64,000 nt of DNA from Zantedeschia hybrid cultivar (lineage: Eukaryota > Streptophyta > Magnoliopsida > Alismatales > Araceae). Position numbers and translations under genes: made by a program. Positions within the stretch are counted from its first letter, which is position 1. Each line of letters starts with the position of its first letter. The notes under the pieces were generated by a model, which ran no database searches, was not told the DNA's origin, and was given only the letters and a program-made list of their open reading frames with translations. Of the stretch, positions 46,584 to 58,494 are shown one piece after another. The DNA is taken from assembly GCA_030544215.1 (NCBI GenBank), contig JARZZO010000013.1, positions 24,108,729 to 24,172,728 on the forward strand, read 5' to 3'.

Positions 46584-46875
46584 CCTAGCATTATATGAAC
46601 CTTCCATATATCCTCTGTCCATCTAGCATTATAAAACCAATCAGACTTTAAAAAAAAGGATAACATATGAGATTAGAAGATGAGTGAGGAGACATGAGGA
46701 TCATAAAAACCTAGCACTAGAGACTCAATATGGATGCTCCTATATTTCCATGGAAAGTGCAAATCTGTTCACTCTAAGCTTCAAAAAAACCTAACACCAA
46801 AGACTCATGGTCATCTGCCCTACACCCAATAAACAGCAAAAACTAAATCCTGGTTCCTTAATCGCCTATCTATGT

Positions 46876-47365
46876 TCGAGATGCTGCTGAGATTTTGCCA
46901 AGCTTCCCCAATTTAATGACCCAACTACTCCCTAAAAAGTATAAATCTATTATATGTTAAAGTTAGAAATCAAAGGAGTAGGAATGTGTCACTTTACCTG
47001 AAAGGAGATTCATTGAAAACTAAGTTGCTGCTAAGATATTGTTGAGCTGCCCTCTAGTTGATGCCTCCAACTACTTACTAAAACCTCCAACTACTTTCTA
47101 TGTTAAAGTGAGAAACCTAAAGAGGAAGTAAGAATATATCACCTTGCCTAAAAAGAGATTCTTCAAAGTCTGAGTTGCTGCTGAGATATTGTCCAGTTGC
47201 AGTTAAATTGATGCCTCCTACATACTAGGAACTACAAATCTTATGCTAAAGTTAGAAACCAAAGGAGGAGCAGAAATGTATCACCTTACCTGAAAGGAGA
47301 TTCATCAAAGAATGATTTGTTGCAAAGATATTGTTGAGCTTCCCCCAAATTTTATGGCTCCAACT
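46876..47365 (-). repeat. Tandem ~146-bp units, each with an exon-like segment and donor site
   Basis: Units begin near 46876 (partial), 46985, 47131 and 47277 (truncated). On the minus strand most carry a short open segment ending FR next to a donor (TTTCAG|GTAAGGTGATA or close). The encoded core is similar between units: QQYLSSNLVFNESPFR, QYLSSNSDFEESLFR, QQYLCNKSFFDESPFR. A fifth unit is at 48336-48480. I do not know the protein. Confidence 0.55.
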
Positions 47366-47545
47366 AGAGGTGGCTACAAATTAAGCCTAGTCAAGCTTCA
47401 ACTTGCTCGAGCTCGACTCAACGAAGATTATTCGAGATCGAGCTTGAGCCCGAGCCTACCATGAGCTCATTTTGTGGGCTCGAGCTCGGCTTGCCAAGAA
47501 AGGAACTCATCTCGAGCTCGACACGTTAGATCACTTTTAAGTTAA
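47366..47545. repeat. GAGCTCGAGC-rich dispersed repeat
   Basis: A short block dense in GCTCGAGCTCG and CTCGAGCTCG motifs interrupts the exon-like array. Sequences of this kind are common short repeats in plant genomes. I could not find clear TIRs or a TSD. Confidence 0.35.
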
Positions 47546-48335
47546 CTCAGCTAGCTGAGTTCACCCGGCTAGAAATAGTGGAAACACTGAGCATGGAAAG
47601 ATACAGTAGAAGGAGGCTTGACATTTAAAGAGAAAGTGGAGTGAAGTTTTTGTAAAGTAACCGATGTCGGACTAGAAAGGCACAACTGTAAATCCCAGCT
47701 GGGGGTAGACTTGGGTGGAGGGTCACCAACTTTCTCCTGGCCGGAAATTGCTTACCAAGAACCACAAATCTCATCTCTGCCTCAAACAAGAAAAAATGGT
47801 ACTTTACCCTCAAGGAAATCATAACGAGTCTAGTCATATAGTATGGTCGATACTGTAAAAACTCATCATTGTTTCACAAGGGTTACATGATAAGAATATA
47901 CAAACGTTCACGGTGTTCATCATTTCAAGACAATCATTCTTTCACAAGGATAACAATTTATCAAAGAATTCTTTCTGTAACTTAAGTTCTTAGAACTTTT
48001 CTTCATCTTGTTAATTCTTAAGTAATGTATGTGTCTTACAATGCATCCTAAAGCCATGAGAATTTCATTTTTAATCTTGCAAAATTATTTATTTCCTTTA
48101 CACAACCCAAACAAGCATTATTGCATTATATGTTCTAAACTCATAATATTTGTTCCCTATTATTGTTAAACTATCACTTTGCTTTTACATTTGAATTTTA
48201 ATCAAACAATCTAATCATATATTAAATAAGGCCAATGATGAAATGCTATTGCACAACGGTGTTCTAGTTTATTGCAAAATCAAAATATAAATAATCCCCT
48301 AATCTTCTAACTAATTAGAAACTCAACCAAAAGAT
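47546..48335. other. Host sequence without recognised gene
   Basis: Mostly AT-rich. Parts of 47755-47830 resemble the 3' side of the 146-bp unit at 48430-48500 (CTCAAGGAAAYCATA), suggesting an older, larger duplication. Confidence 0.35.
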
Positions 48336-48480
48336 GAGTAAGAATGTATCACCTTACCTGAAAGCAGATTCATCGAAGTCCAAGCTACTGCTGAGCTACT
48401 GTCAAGCCACGTCCAATCTGATGCCTCGAACTGCTTGCTAAGAATCACAAATTTTATCATGTTAAAACCAGTAGCACGAT
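48336..48480 (-). repeat. Fifth, separated unit of the exon-like array
   Basis: The minus strand reads LSSSLDFDESAFR followed by CTTTCAG|GTAAGGTGATA, matching the units at 46876-47365. Upstream codons hold stops, so this unit is decayed in that frame. Confidence 0.5.
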
Positions 48481-49276
48481 GCTTCTCCCTCAAGGAAACC
48501 ATAGAGGGTCTTTGTTAGGTAATGAGGCTAAGAACTATAAATCTTATCATGTCTAACCCCTTTACAATTTCCAAGAAAACAAGAAAAAGTGAATCTCTAC
48601 TGATGATATCCTAAAATAGTTTGAACATGGAAGAGAAACATATTCAGATCCAGAAATAGGCAAAGGCAAGAAAAATCTGCCCAAAAACTCAAATGCATAA
48701 TTGCTCAAAAGAAATTAGAAAGACAACTTCTGACGATATTTCAAAAAGCATACAATGTAGGTTTACTTAACATTTCCATTCAACCAAAAAGAGCCTCAAG
48801 TAATATTGTTGGAAGGGATGACTAATCAAAATTTTCTTATCCCTTCAAGGTTTTTGTCAGTCTAGTGTTTAAGAGCACAATTTCTAACCTGCATACATAA
48901 GAGAAAATCCATAAAGCTTGTTCATTCAATAGTATGTGTCCAAGAAGGTGTTCAAAATGGTCATTAATTGATAATCTGATGTGGTGATAAAAATGTTTAT
49001 ACGCATGTAGTTGTGGTCAGACAACAACCATGGCTTTCTAAATAAGAAATGCTACTAACTAGATGGCAGATACCATATTAACCAATAAATAGAAAAATAA
49101 AAAAATAGGGTTTAAATTTGTCTGACCTAATCTTTTGCCCTCAAGGACAACTACTGCATGTCTATGGAAATCATGTATAAGTTCTCCATACTAACTCATA
49201 ATCCACATCAGTATTCTCCTGGCAACCACCATGAAGAATTTTGTAATCCGGAAGTGATGGTAGATGAGAATAGAAT
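48481..49276. other. Host sequence without recognised gene
   Basis: AT-rich, no long ORF, no repeat I can define. Confidence 0.4.
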
Positions 49277-49790
49277 TGTTGAGGAGGGTTGTATGTGGGG
49301 ATAGTCCCACATCGCTTATCTAAGGTGTGCTTCATATGTTTAAAAGATCCTGGGCCTTAAAACTTCGACGCTAGGGTTTTGAGGTTTTTAGATGGTATCA
49401 GAGTTATGGACTATAGGCCGCCCCAATGTTTCCACCGCGTCCCTATTCAATTCTACAGTGCACCTTGGCCGTGAGGGGCAGGTGTTGAGGATGGCCGTAT
49501 GTGGGGATAGTTACACATTGGTTATCTAAGATGTACTACATATGTTTCAAAGATATAGGCCTTAAAACTTCAACGCCATGGTTTTGAGATTTCTAGATGG
49601 TATCAGAACCTAGGTTACGAATCGGGCCGCGCACCTAGTATTTGTAGTCCACGTAACAAAGCTTAAAATCGGCTTGTACGTGAGGGGGCATGTTAAAATA
49701 GTCCCGCATTGGAAAAGGGACAAAATAAACAATATTTAATATACATGGTGCCTACTCCACACAATGCCTTTAGCTTTTGAGTTGGATGGT
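49277..49790 (+). mobile_element. Chimeric tandem TRIM array, truncated by element 2
   Basis: LTR1 at 49277-49392 (starts TGTTGAGGAGGG), PBS TGGTATCAGAG at 49393, purine tract GTGAGGGGCAGG before LTR2 (49483-49597, starts TGTTGAGGATGG), second PBS TGGTATCAGAACC at 49598, purine tract TGAGGGGGCA, then LTR3 from 49691 (TGTTAAAATAGTCCC). LTR1 and LTR2 are alike. LTR3 and the second internal region instead match the TRIM family at 4472-4784. LTR3 is cut at 49790 by the Ogre element. Confidence 0.65.
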
Positions 49791-52660
49791 TGTTTGGGAG
49801 ATTATTTTCTAACCTCCGCCGGGACCTGACCTAGACGTCTCTCTCCAATGTCGGATTATTAGGAAATCCATTTTTTTTGTTTATCTAGAGAAGTATAGGT
49901 CGGTTTTATATTTTATCGGACTATGAGAGCTTGAGATTAGCCCTCAGGGAATCCGAGACTTCGAATCAAGCGAAGATTCGAGTATATGACCTGTCTCCAC
50001 TGACCTCGGTCAGTGTTAATTACGTCGAGCAACTACTCGACAACCCTTGATTAACCGTCCGTACGATGCCCTTAATCATGCAACACTACTACTATAGGCA
50101 GCGCATGCGTATGAGTATGAAGGCATATTTTAGGTTGAACCCTTAGCCTCACCCCGGTTTGGTAATAACTTTTATATAATTTGGGATTGGTTCCAAGTAT
50201 TTTAATCCCGCAGGGGTGTTTTTGCAATTATACACTTTTTAGGGGTTTTTATGAATTATGGAGGTTTTATGAGGGTATTGTAGTTTATAGGCATATAGGA
50301 GTGAGTTTTAAAGGTTTTCAAGCCTTATGGGAGTTATGAAAATAATTTTTAAATATATGAGGGTGTTTTAGTAATTTTACCCTAGACCGGGTTTATTAGG
50401 TTTAAAGTTCATTTTTAATGACGTTTTGATTATATGGAAGATATTTTACTTATGATAGAAGTTTTGGTGTTTTCAGGGTTATATATGAAAAATTATACAT
50501 AGGGGTATTTTTGTAATTTGGTTAGGTCTCATGTATATCGTTAATTATTTATGTTCTTTCATATTTTTAATTCTCTGATTTTTTGATTTTTTTTAATTTA
50601 TTTTATTTAATTTTATTGATTTTTATGATTAATTTAATTAATTTAATTAATTAATTAAGTATATGAGGGTATTTGATTTTATTACGATTTTTAGATTATA
50701 TTTCGTATTTTTGCTGGGTTTTTTTTTTTACTGATTTTTCCTGATTTTCCCATATTTTTCTAAGTTTCATATAATTTTATTAATTTTTAATTAATTTTAA
50801 GTCATTTTTATTTAGGTATGATTTTATTATTATGATTTCTGAACTTTATTTTTATTTATGTGGGGGGTGAGGCCAAGTTTAGGTTGAGGGTGCACCCGAA
50901 TTTTCTTTAAGTTTATGAAATTAGATATATACATATATTAACTTTAAAACATGATGGTAATTATATAATTTTAATGACACTCATAAGCACACAATTTCAG
51001 TCTTCATTTCGACAGAAATTCGCCTTATAACAAGGCATTTTTACAAAAATATTCGGCAGAGCTTCCCCTTAGGATTAAACCTTAGGAGGACGAGCTCCCC
51101 GAGACGAAGGAGAGAACTCCTAAAACGCAGCAAATCCGGGTTAGAAAACCCGAATTTGGTCTTCAGGTAGCACCCTCCCTCTCAATTTCACACTTGTATT
51201 TGAGGCTAAGTGTGAATGCCTTGGGTGTTTTCTCTATGCATATGTGTGTGTTGATTTAGGGGGGCCATGGGGCCTATTTATAAGCTTCAAATCCCGGCCC
51301 GGTGGGGGGAGCCACCGGAATGGGCCAAGGTGGGGGGTGCCACCGGTTCCACCATCTATCCTCCCCTCTTCTTTTATTTTTTTTTCAATGGCCAATGGGG
51401 TGGAAAAGGAGGTGAGAGAGAGCATGTAAAAGAGAGAAAGGGGGGGCTCAGTGGGAACCCCCACCGGTTCCAACCGGTGGAGGGGGTGCCACCGGATGGA
51501 CCCCCCACCGGTTGGGAACCGGTGGGGGGGGGTTCCCCTCCCCATTTCTTCCTTCTTTTCCTGCCTTTTTAGGCTCATTAATGAGCTTGGGTTGCAGATT
51601 TGGGGTGTGGGCCAATGTGAAAAGGGTTTGGACCCATTAAATTCAGGTTTTTACCCCATGTGAAAGGGGTTTAGGATGGGTTATTTAATGGGATTCACAT
51701 GGAATTCTCAACCCATGTGTGAATGGGGTTAAGATTCCTATTAACTCCCCTTCACCCTAATTAATCCCCCCCCTTTTTTTTTTGAATTTAAAATGGGAAA
51801 GAAGGGAGGGAAACCTCCTCCCCCCCCCCACCGGTTTCCCTCTTGGAACCGGGGGGGGGGGCCACCGGTTCCCTCTCTCTCTCCTCCACCTCCCTCTTTC
51901 CTATTTAAATAAAAGGGGGGAAGAGAGAGGGGGCCACTTGTTCTTTTTCCATTTTTGGGCCCCTTTCCACTTTGGGGAATTTTTGGAGATTTCTTCTCTC
52001 CCTGGTTGCAGATTTAGTGTCCCTGTAGGACTGACTGATTTTGGGCCTATTTGGGGTCCTTATTGGGCCTTACATTGGGCTCCCCTATTGGGCCACTTAT
52101 TGGGCCTTTCACCCCCATTATTGGGCCTCCATTTGGGGCCATTTTTGGTAAGTTTTAGGACTGGTTTTAACCCATTTCGGGACAGATTTTGGTCCACTTT
52201 GGGACTGATTTTGGCCCACTTTGGGACTGATTTTGGCCCTTATTTTGCAGCATTCGGCGCCCCGTTTGTTGCTGCATTTAGGGTCTCCCTTCGGGCCTCA
52301 CCATCGAGGGTTGCAAAGGAGGTTCGGAGATTGATCTCGGAAGCCGAAGCAAGTGACTTGGGGCTGTCTTAGGCTCCCTAAAAAAAAAAATCTGATCAAG
52401 ACCTTTTTGGCCTAGGTATGCTCCCTACTCCATTGCCCTCGTAATGCGAGCCTATGGCTTTATACATTTTTGATATTCACCCACATCATAGGTGCATGTT
52501 TTATCTTGCATAACATGGTTCTTTGCGAACATGTCGTTATGCATATGTGTATGCATTTTCCTATGGTGATCTCACATCGATGTGAGTATATACCATATGC
52601 ATATGCATGCATACTTAAACGGCATAGGTTTGCATATATAAAAAAATTTTGGGTTCAACA
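49791..52660 (-). repeat. 3' LTR of element 2 (2870 bp)
   Basis: Borders TGTTTGGGAG and GGGTTCAACA. Shorter and clearly diverged from element 1 LTRs, although the TATA box (near 51274-51281, minus), ACCGGT hairpins and GGCCCA cluster are kept. It is followed at 52661 by the same PPT-like CCCCCCACGGG (plus strand). Confidence 0.95.
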
Positions 52661-53571
52661 AATGCCCCCCACGGGATGCGTGCCGGAGACGAAGTCAAAG
52701 GCGGGTGTCCCGTGCATCCTTTCACATGTATGCATATGTTTATGTATATGTATGTGTCTTTGGGTGGCCCCCGATGGGTCATATTTATGCCATATATGCG
52801 TTGACATCGCTTTGCTAAACTCTTCCATCCTTCTCCATATGATTTGAGCATGTGTGGACTTTTTGGAAAGGTGGCAATGCTGTCCCGCATTCTTGTGCAA
52901 CTAATTGCACGATTTGTTGTGTATATTTGCTTTTTGCGGGTCCGGACACCCTATATGTTTTGGTACTTGAATATTCCAACGTCACTCCAAGGAGCCTTGT
53001 CTTTATGACTTTGCGGCTTTCTGGGGGCGTTTGGAGTTATTCGTTTTCCTTTATATTCGGATCCTCTTGACCTTCGTGACTTGGAGGGTCCTTATAAGAT
53101 TGACGCCATCCGAATTGTTCGACTCGTTGCTCGGTCCCGGATATCTCTTGGCCTCCGTGACTTGGAGATTGGTTGGGAACATAGAGCGGGTCACTCAATT
53201 CTGATAGTGTCATTCCTATTCAAAGGATATTAATACCTTATTTCGACATTTCCGGAAGCTCGATGCGAGGCATTCCGGATTGGCCAAGTGTCCGCCACTA
53301 AGGCAATGTATACATATGTATGAGGGCATGATATGGATGTCGTGCTAATATTAGCACTTCATCATTTTTTATTGTCTAGGCATTTCTAGGAGCTCCACGT
53401 GAGACTCTGGATTGGCCATATTTTCGCCATTTGTTGGCGACATACGAGTATTATTGCATCATCCTGACTTTCTGTCGGGCTTTAGCTGTATCGTCTACTT
53501 TGTGTATCGTTCTGATGTATGTGTTTTTTTTTTGTCTTTTCGCAAGTTGATATCCTTGTTTTTGCATTATC

Positions 53572-56500
53572 ATGGCTGCACTTGGCGATATTCCCCTCGA
53601 GGGGCTTCAGGAGGAGGGTATTGCTTACCCGGATGCAGGGTTCCGTTGGGTGGCTCAGCCACATCTGCGGATTACTATCGAGGATGCCGTCCCCATCTGT
53701 CAGGAGAGCATCTACAGAGATGGGGAGTTCTTTTACTTTATGCGAGACGAGACCGCCCGGCACCGCCCTTCGGATGCCTCTATTTACGAGCTGCTCCGAT
53801 CATATACTTGTGTTGAAGATGGGGTCGAGAGACCGTTATCTCCTTCAGAGTGTCGCGATCTGGAACGTGCTATTTTATTGGATTGCAATAATATGGAGGG
53901 GATCCTTCCCTTTTCATACCCAGCTTTTCCTTCTACCGTTGATCGGCTGTGGGATTTCCCTACTCCCGAGCAGATGGGGCCCATCCGGGCTATTCTTCGG
54001 GTCCATGACATCAGCAGGACCTATCAGCCGGCCATGTAGACGAGAGCAGGAAGTCGTCCTTTTGAGGCCGCTCGGCACCCTCAGGGGTTATTTCTGACCG
54101 AAGCAGAAGAAGGCTCCATCCATGACCCTTCTGATTTCAGCATATTGCTATCGGACATATGCCGGGGCGTTCGCCCTGCATGGGATGTCCGTCTTCAGAT
54201 CAGGAGTTCGCATGTTTTTCGTCTAGGGGCTACGGAGTGGCTCCTGCATATCTTGAAGAATCATCGGCCAATTCTTGACAGGGCCGGTATTTATGAGGCC
54301 GTTGCAGTGGCCCAATACGACTATCCTTGCCATCACGGCTTCATTCAGGCGATTGCTGAACGGTATATTCGCGATACCAACATTATCGTGACCGCAGAGG
54401 GCGAAACCGCCATTGATCTCTGGTGTTTGCATCGGATTTCGGATTTGCCAATTGTAGGGGAACCCTATGAAGAGGGAGTATTGGATGAGTTCCACCGCAG
54501 CACCACCGACGGCACGGGGAACTACGCTACTCCCTATTGCTATAGATATTTGCTGAAGATATGGTGAGACTTGTCCAAAGCAAAGCGTGCTGCCTCCTCC
54601 TCCACTGGGGGGAGTTCTTCTGGCCCGGGGAAAGTATCGCCAGCCGCCTGGGTCAGGTTTTTCTTTGGAGGGCCATTTCGTTACCATCGAGGCTTCGCCA
54701 GCATCTTCGATGAACGGGTCCCTTCTATACTGTCACACAGGGATATCCCCCGCAGAGGCATCATTATTACACCGGAGCACCAATCTGAGAACCCATGGGG
54801 CCTTGATGATACTACCTATGTGGCTGCTTATCTAGCCTATTGGCTAGTCACTTTTGCTGTCCCATATGGGGACGAGGGGGCTTTACGGCCCGAGGTTTTA
54901 CTGACGGCCTCCAGGCTTGCAGTGGGGACGCGCCTTGCTATCGCGCCAGCGGCACTCGCCAGCATATATCACTCTTTTGGAGCCTTTTGCAGCTCGGCTA
55001 CCCCAAATTCATATTCAGTGGTTATGGCCACACATTATGTTAGCGCCTGGACAGGGCTTCTACTTCCGGGTTATTCTCCCCTCGGCAGGGAAATGGCCCC
55101 CTCATTGCCTACCGTTTTCCAACTGGCGAGCCAGCCAGCCAACCAGGGGACGGGTCAGCTTTCTTATGCCCGTTCAGCCTTGAGTTTCATACCCTTCGGC
55201 TCTTGTCGGAAGCTGAATTTCGACCATTCCTCGCGGAACTTCAGGCCATATTTTGACAAAGGAGTAGCCGCTGACCGCACCTGGTTTGACCCGTGGACGG
55301 GTTGTATGGGCCACAATGGCGCCGTATTAGACGGGTGGACCCTGAGCACTCGCCCATCCTTACTTATATTGAAGAAAGGCAGAGATGTTATTTTGGAGCC
55401 TTATTATCCAAACCGCTTCGCGCGGAATTTTAGATACGATCAGATGATCCCATCCGGTTTTGCCTTCGCCGAGCTGTCCCGAGTGTATCAGAAGTGGAAG
55501 AGCCACCTCATTGCTCGGCTATGGTGGAATTATTTTCAGCATCATAATACATTTGGCCAAGTGGCAGTGCCTCTCCCCACCCATGAAGAGGGTATGACTG
55601 TTTCTTTTGCTGCTTGGTGGCACAAAAACCAAGGGGAATTGCGGCTCAGACCAGATCCCGAGCAGACAAGGAACTCTTCCCAGGCTAAGTCCACAAAAGG
55701 GCTTGGCCGACATACATATAAGGGCCGAGCTGGCCCGCCGGTGCCAAAGGCGAAGAAGAAGAAGGGTGGCGAAGACGATGGCTTCTATGGGCTTGCCGCT
55801 CCGGGATATACTTGGACACATCACTTCTTGGCAGACTGCAAGCTTCCAAGGAGGTTCGAACATACCGCCCGGCTACCCATGGGCAGTTTCAACGGGGATC
55901 CCGCCAGAGATTGGCTATGCTACCTCAGCCATACGCTTACTTGCTTCGGCCCTCGCCGCGAAGCATTTTTGATATTGAGGGCTGAAACCGTCGATGATGT
56001 ATGGCGGGTGATGGGGCAGGCGGCGACCCAGTTAGGGATGTCTTTTGACTCCCTTATCCCCGAACCGCCGAGGTTTTTTGCCGCAGCAGGTATTCATATT
56101 TTCATATATATATATATATTTTATTGTATCTCTTAGTGTGTGTATGCATCACATTTGCCTTAATTCAGCTCTCTTTTTTATTTTGTAGGAGATGTTGTCT
56201 CCCCCTTGCCCGCGGCTCCTAGGGGATCTCCCATGCATCAGGTGCCTGAGAGAGAGCCTCATATTTCTGCCAGGGAGGTGGCTGCACCCTCTGCCAGCGT
56301 CGGCCCGCCTTCGGAGATGCAACTCCTGGTGGCTGCGGCGAAACAGGCGGCCCGAAGGAAGCGAGCGGCCGAAGGAGAGACAGACAGTCGATCAGTTCGA
56401 CCCCGACTGTCTCCTGCTCCTTTGCCGGCTTCGGCGCCTACGGAGGGACCATCTTCGCCTATAGGTAAGAATTTTGTTGATTTTCTTTGTTTTGAGGATT

Positions 56501-56801
56501 AATTCCTCTTCGGAATATGGCTCTTTATGCTACATATTTTTTTTCTCCTTCATAACAGAGGAAGGGGAACTTATCGGCGAGAACGTGTCTCAGGCGGCTA
56601 TGGAGCCTGCCGTTGATGAAGTCCAGCCTATGACAAGTGGGACTGACCTGCCACCTTATTTTTTATGTCTGTATTTTCTCTTTTTGCCATATTTGCAAGG
56701 TTCCTATTTTCCATTATTCCCACTTTCCAGGGCCCTATGTTCCCGAGCCTCCCGCTCAAAATCCAATTCGGATGGCATCGTTGGCCATTGCCGAGGTATG
56801 T

Positions 56802-56839
<38 letters not shown>

Positions 56840-57954
56840 GCAAGCCCTTCTTCATCCCTTGCTGGGAGTGATTTGCGATTTTAATCATTCTTTTTTTTTT
56901 TGCTTTCTGCAGGGGGATGTGGCCACGGCTACAGATTTGCCCTGGGCAACGACGAAGAGCTGGGAGACCTTAATTGGGCCGACTACGAGCCCTATAGGTC
57001 GGATGTCGCTTTGGTCGACCAGTTATATCATGAACTTCTGGACGACCAGGGCCGTTTTGGTAATATATATTCTTTTACTGGCATATTGCAACTCCTTTGG
57101 CTTCTTGCCTTGCACAGGATATGATTTTCTACTCTTTTTCCCATGTAGACTTTACTTTCGAGGAACTGATGCGATCAGCCTCCAGCCATTCGGACTCTTC
57201 GTTCATGAAGGGCCTAGTAGGGGATTCAACAGCTCCCCCCGCAGTGGATAGTCCTCCACCTGAAGGTAAGTTATGTTTGCTTTGATTCTTATGGCACTCC
57301 TTTTCAACTACCTTGTCCCTTTTGGTAGTCAATATCAATTTTTTTTTTTGCAGAGGTTGTTGAAGCAATGTCGACGGCGGCTACCTCCCGTTCCGTCACT
57401 CTTCCTTCGGAAGACGATTCGGCTATTCCTCTTACAATTTCCTCAGCAGAGGGGGAGCCTGCAGAAATCGAGGTCGTCCAGGAAAAGCCTGCGGCTTCAT
57501 CACCCGGTAGACCTATTTTCTTTATCTTATGCTCAGAACTGCATATATTATATCTTCATGTCTTCTGACTATGTCTCTTTTTGCCTGTCTTCATTTCTTG
57601 GCTAGACATTATCCTCGTGTCCACCCAAAGGTGGGAATGCCAGGAGGGGGTCAGATCAGCCCCTGGGCTTCTCCTAGGGAGCATTGAGAGACTAGCAGCA
57701 TCGGCGGCACGTGTCAGAACAAGGTCAATCCCTATTTGCTTTAGCCAAATCCCAGCCACCAGGGGTATTGATATCTTGGCAGGTATGAGGCTTTCTATCC
57801 TTCGTTTCTTTTTTTCTTTATCAAATGTCATTGGGTATTGACCCCATTTTTATTATGCAGGCGAGAACGTGTCGACAGGGTTGAGGCTCTCCGCCTTCTG
57901 TTGGACGCCTTGCAGGCTTTGGTAGTCCGGGAGCCGACTCCGACTCAGGACTAG
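53572..57954 (+). pseudogene. PMD gene captured antisense in element 2, coiled-coil exons deleted
   Basis: Exons 53572-56089, 56189-56464, 56559-56636, 56731-56795, 56913-57059, 57149-57265, 57354-57506, 57606-57782, then a remnant 57861-57954. Lengths of exons 1 to 4 and 6 to 8 are identical to element 1 (2518, 276, 78, 65, 117, 153, 177 nt); exon 5 is one base shorter, a frameshift. In-frame stops lie at 54037 (TAG) and 54566 (TGA), where element 1 has Trp. The donor after exon 3 is CAA|GTGGG instead of CAG|GTGAG. Exon 9 and most of exon 10 are gone: the intron 8 acceptor now joins the last 94 nt of exon 10 out of frame. PMD motifs are as in element 1. Confidence 0.85.
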
Positions 57955-58139
57955 TTGTCGGGCATCCCTCCCTTTTTTGTCCTTGATATTGTTTCACTCT
58001 GAAACGCATTTTCGAGTTACCCCGAGGGCTTGTCTCGAGCTCCCACTTTGCGGCTATCCATATAAAGAGTTTTAGTAAAAATGGTGTTCATCTTCTATAT
58101 ATTTTTTCTTTTTCTTTTTTAAAAAAAAAAACTAATGCC

Positions 58140-58260
58140 AGCGCCCTTTCGGGTTTTCATCGACATTAGCCCCCTCTTATTTTTGCCTACACGCCCTTGC
58201 GGGTTTTCATGCAGCGGGGTTACCCGATTTTGCCTAAGGCGCCCTTTCGAGTTTTCACCT
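58140..58260. repeat. Triple CGCCCTT-CGGGTTTTC motif, element 2
   Basis: Three copies at the position equivalent to 17301-17425 in element 1, with only a few base changes, downstream of the PMD remnant. Confidence 0.6.
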
Positions 58261-58494
58261 TAGCTGGGTATAAGACCTTCTTACCCTTAGCCGATCTCGT
58301 TGAAGATGAGACCGATTAAGTCCGTCGGGGCACCTCGCTTTTTAAGCCCCTTTTCTCTCTTTTTTTTTTATTTTTATTTTTTTATGGAAATGATTCTAAC
58401 TGCTGCTAAATATATGCTAAAAATGGACCAACGGCTACTGGAGGAACATGTGATGTGGGGAATTCGATTTGATTTGAGTATACGAAAGGATTTT

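Larger units (their letters stand above)
39293..46874. repeat. Host tandem duplication, copy B
   Basis: Direct repeat of copy A (3988-7978 plus 33026-35595). It contains the uninterrupted target sites of the small hAT-like element (41862-41869) and of Ogre element 1 (42464-42468). It carries its own insertion, the solo LTR at 44789-46583, whose empty site in copy A is CCTAG at 35308-35312. It also has a G run of about 28 at 41911-41938 and a roughly 65-bp segment near 43670-43733 absent from copy A. Confidence 0.85.
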
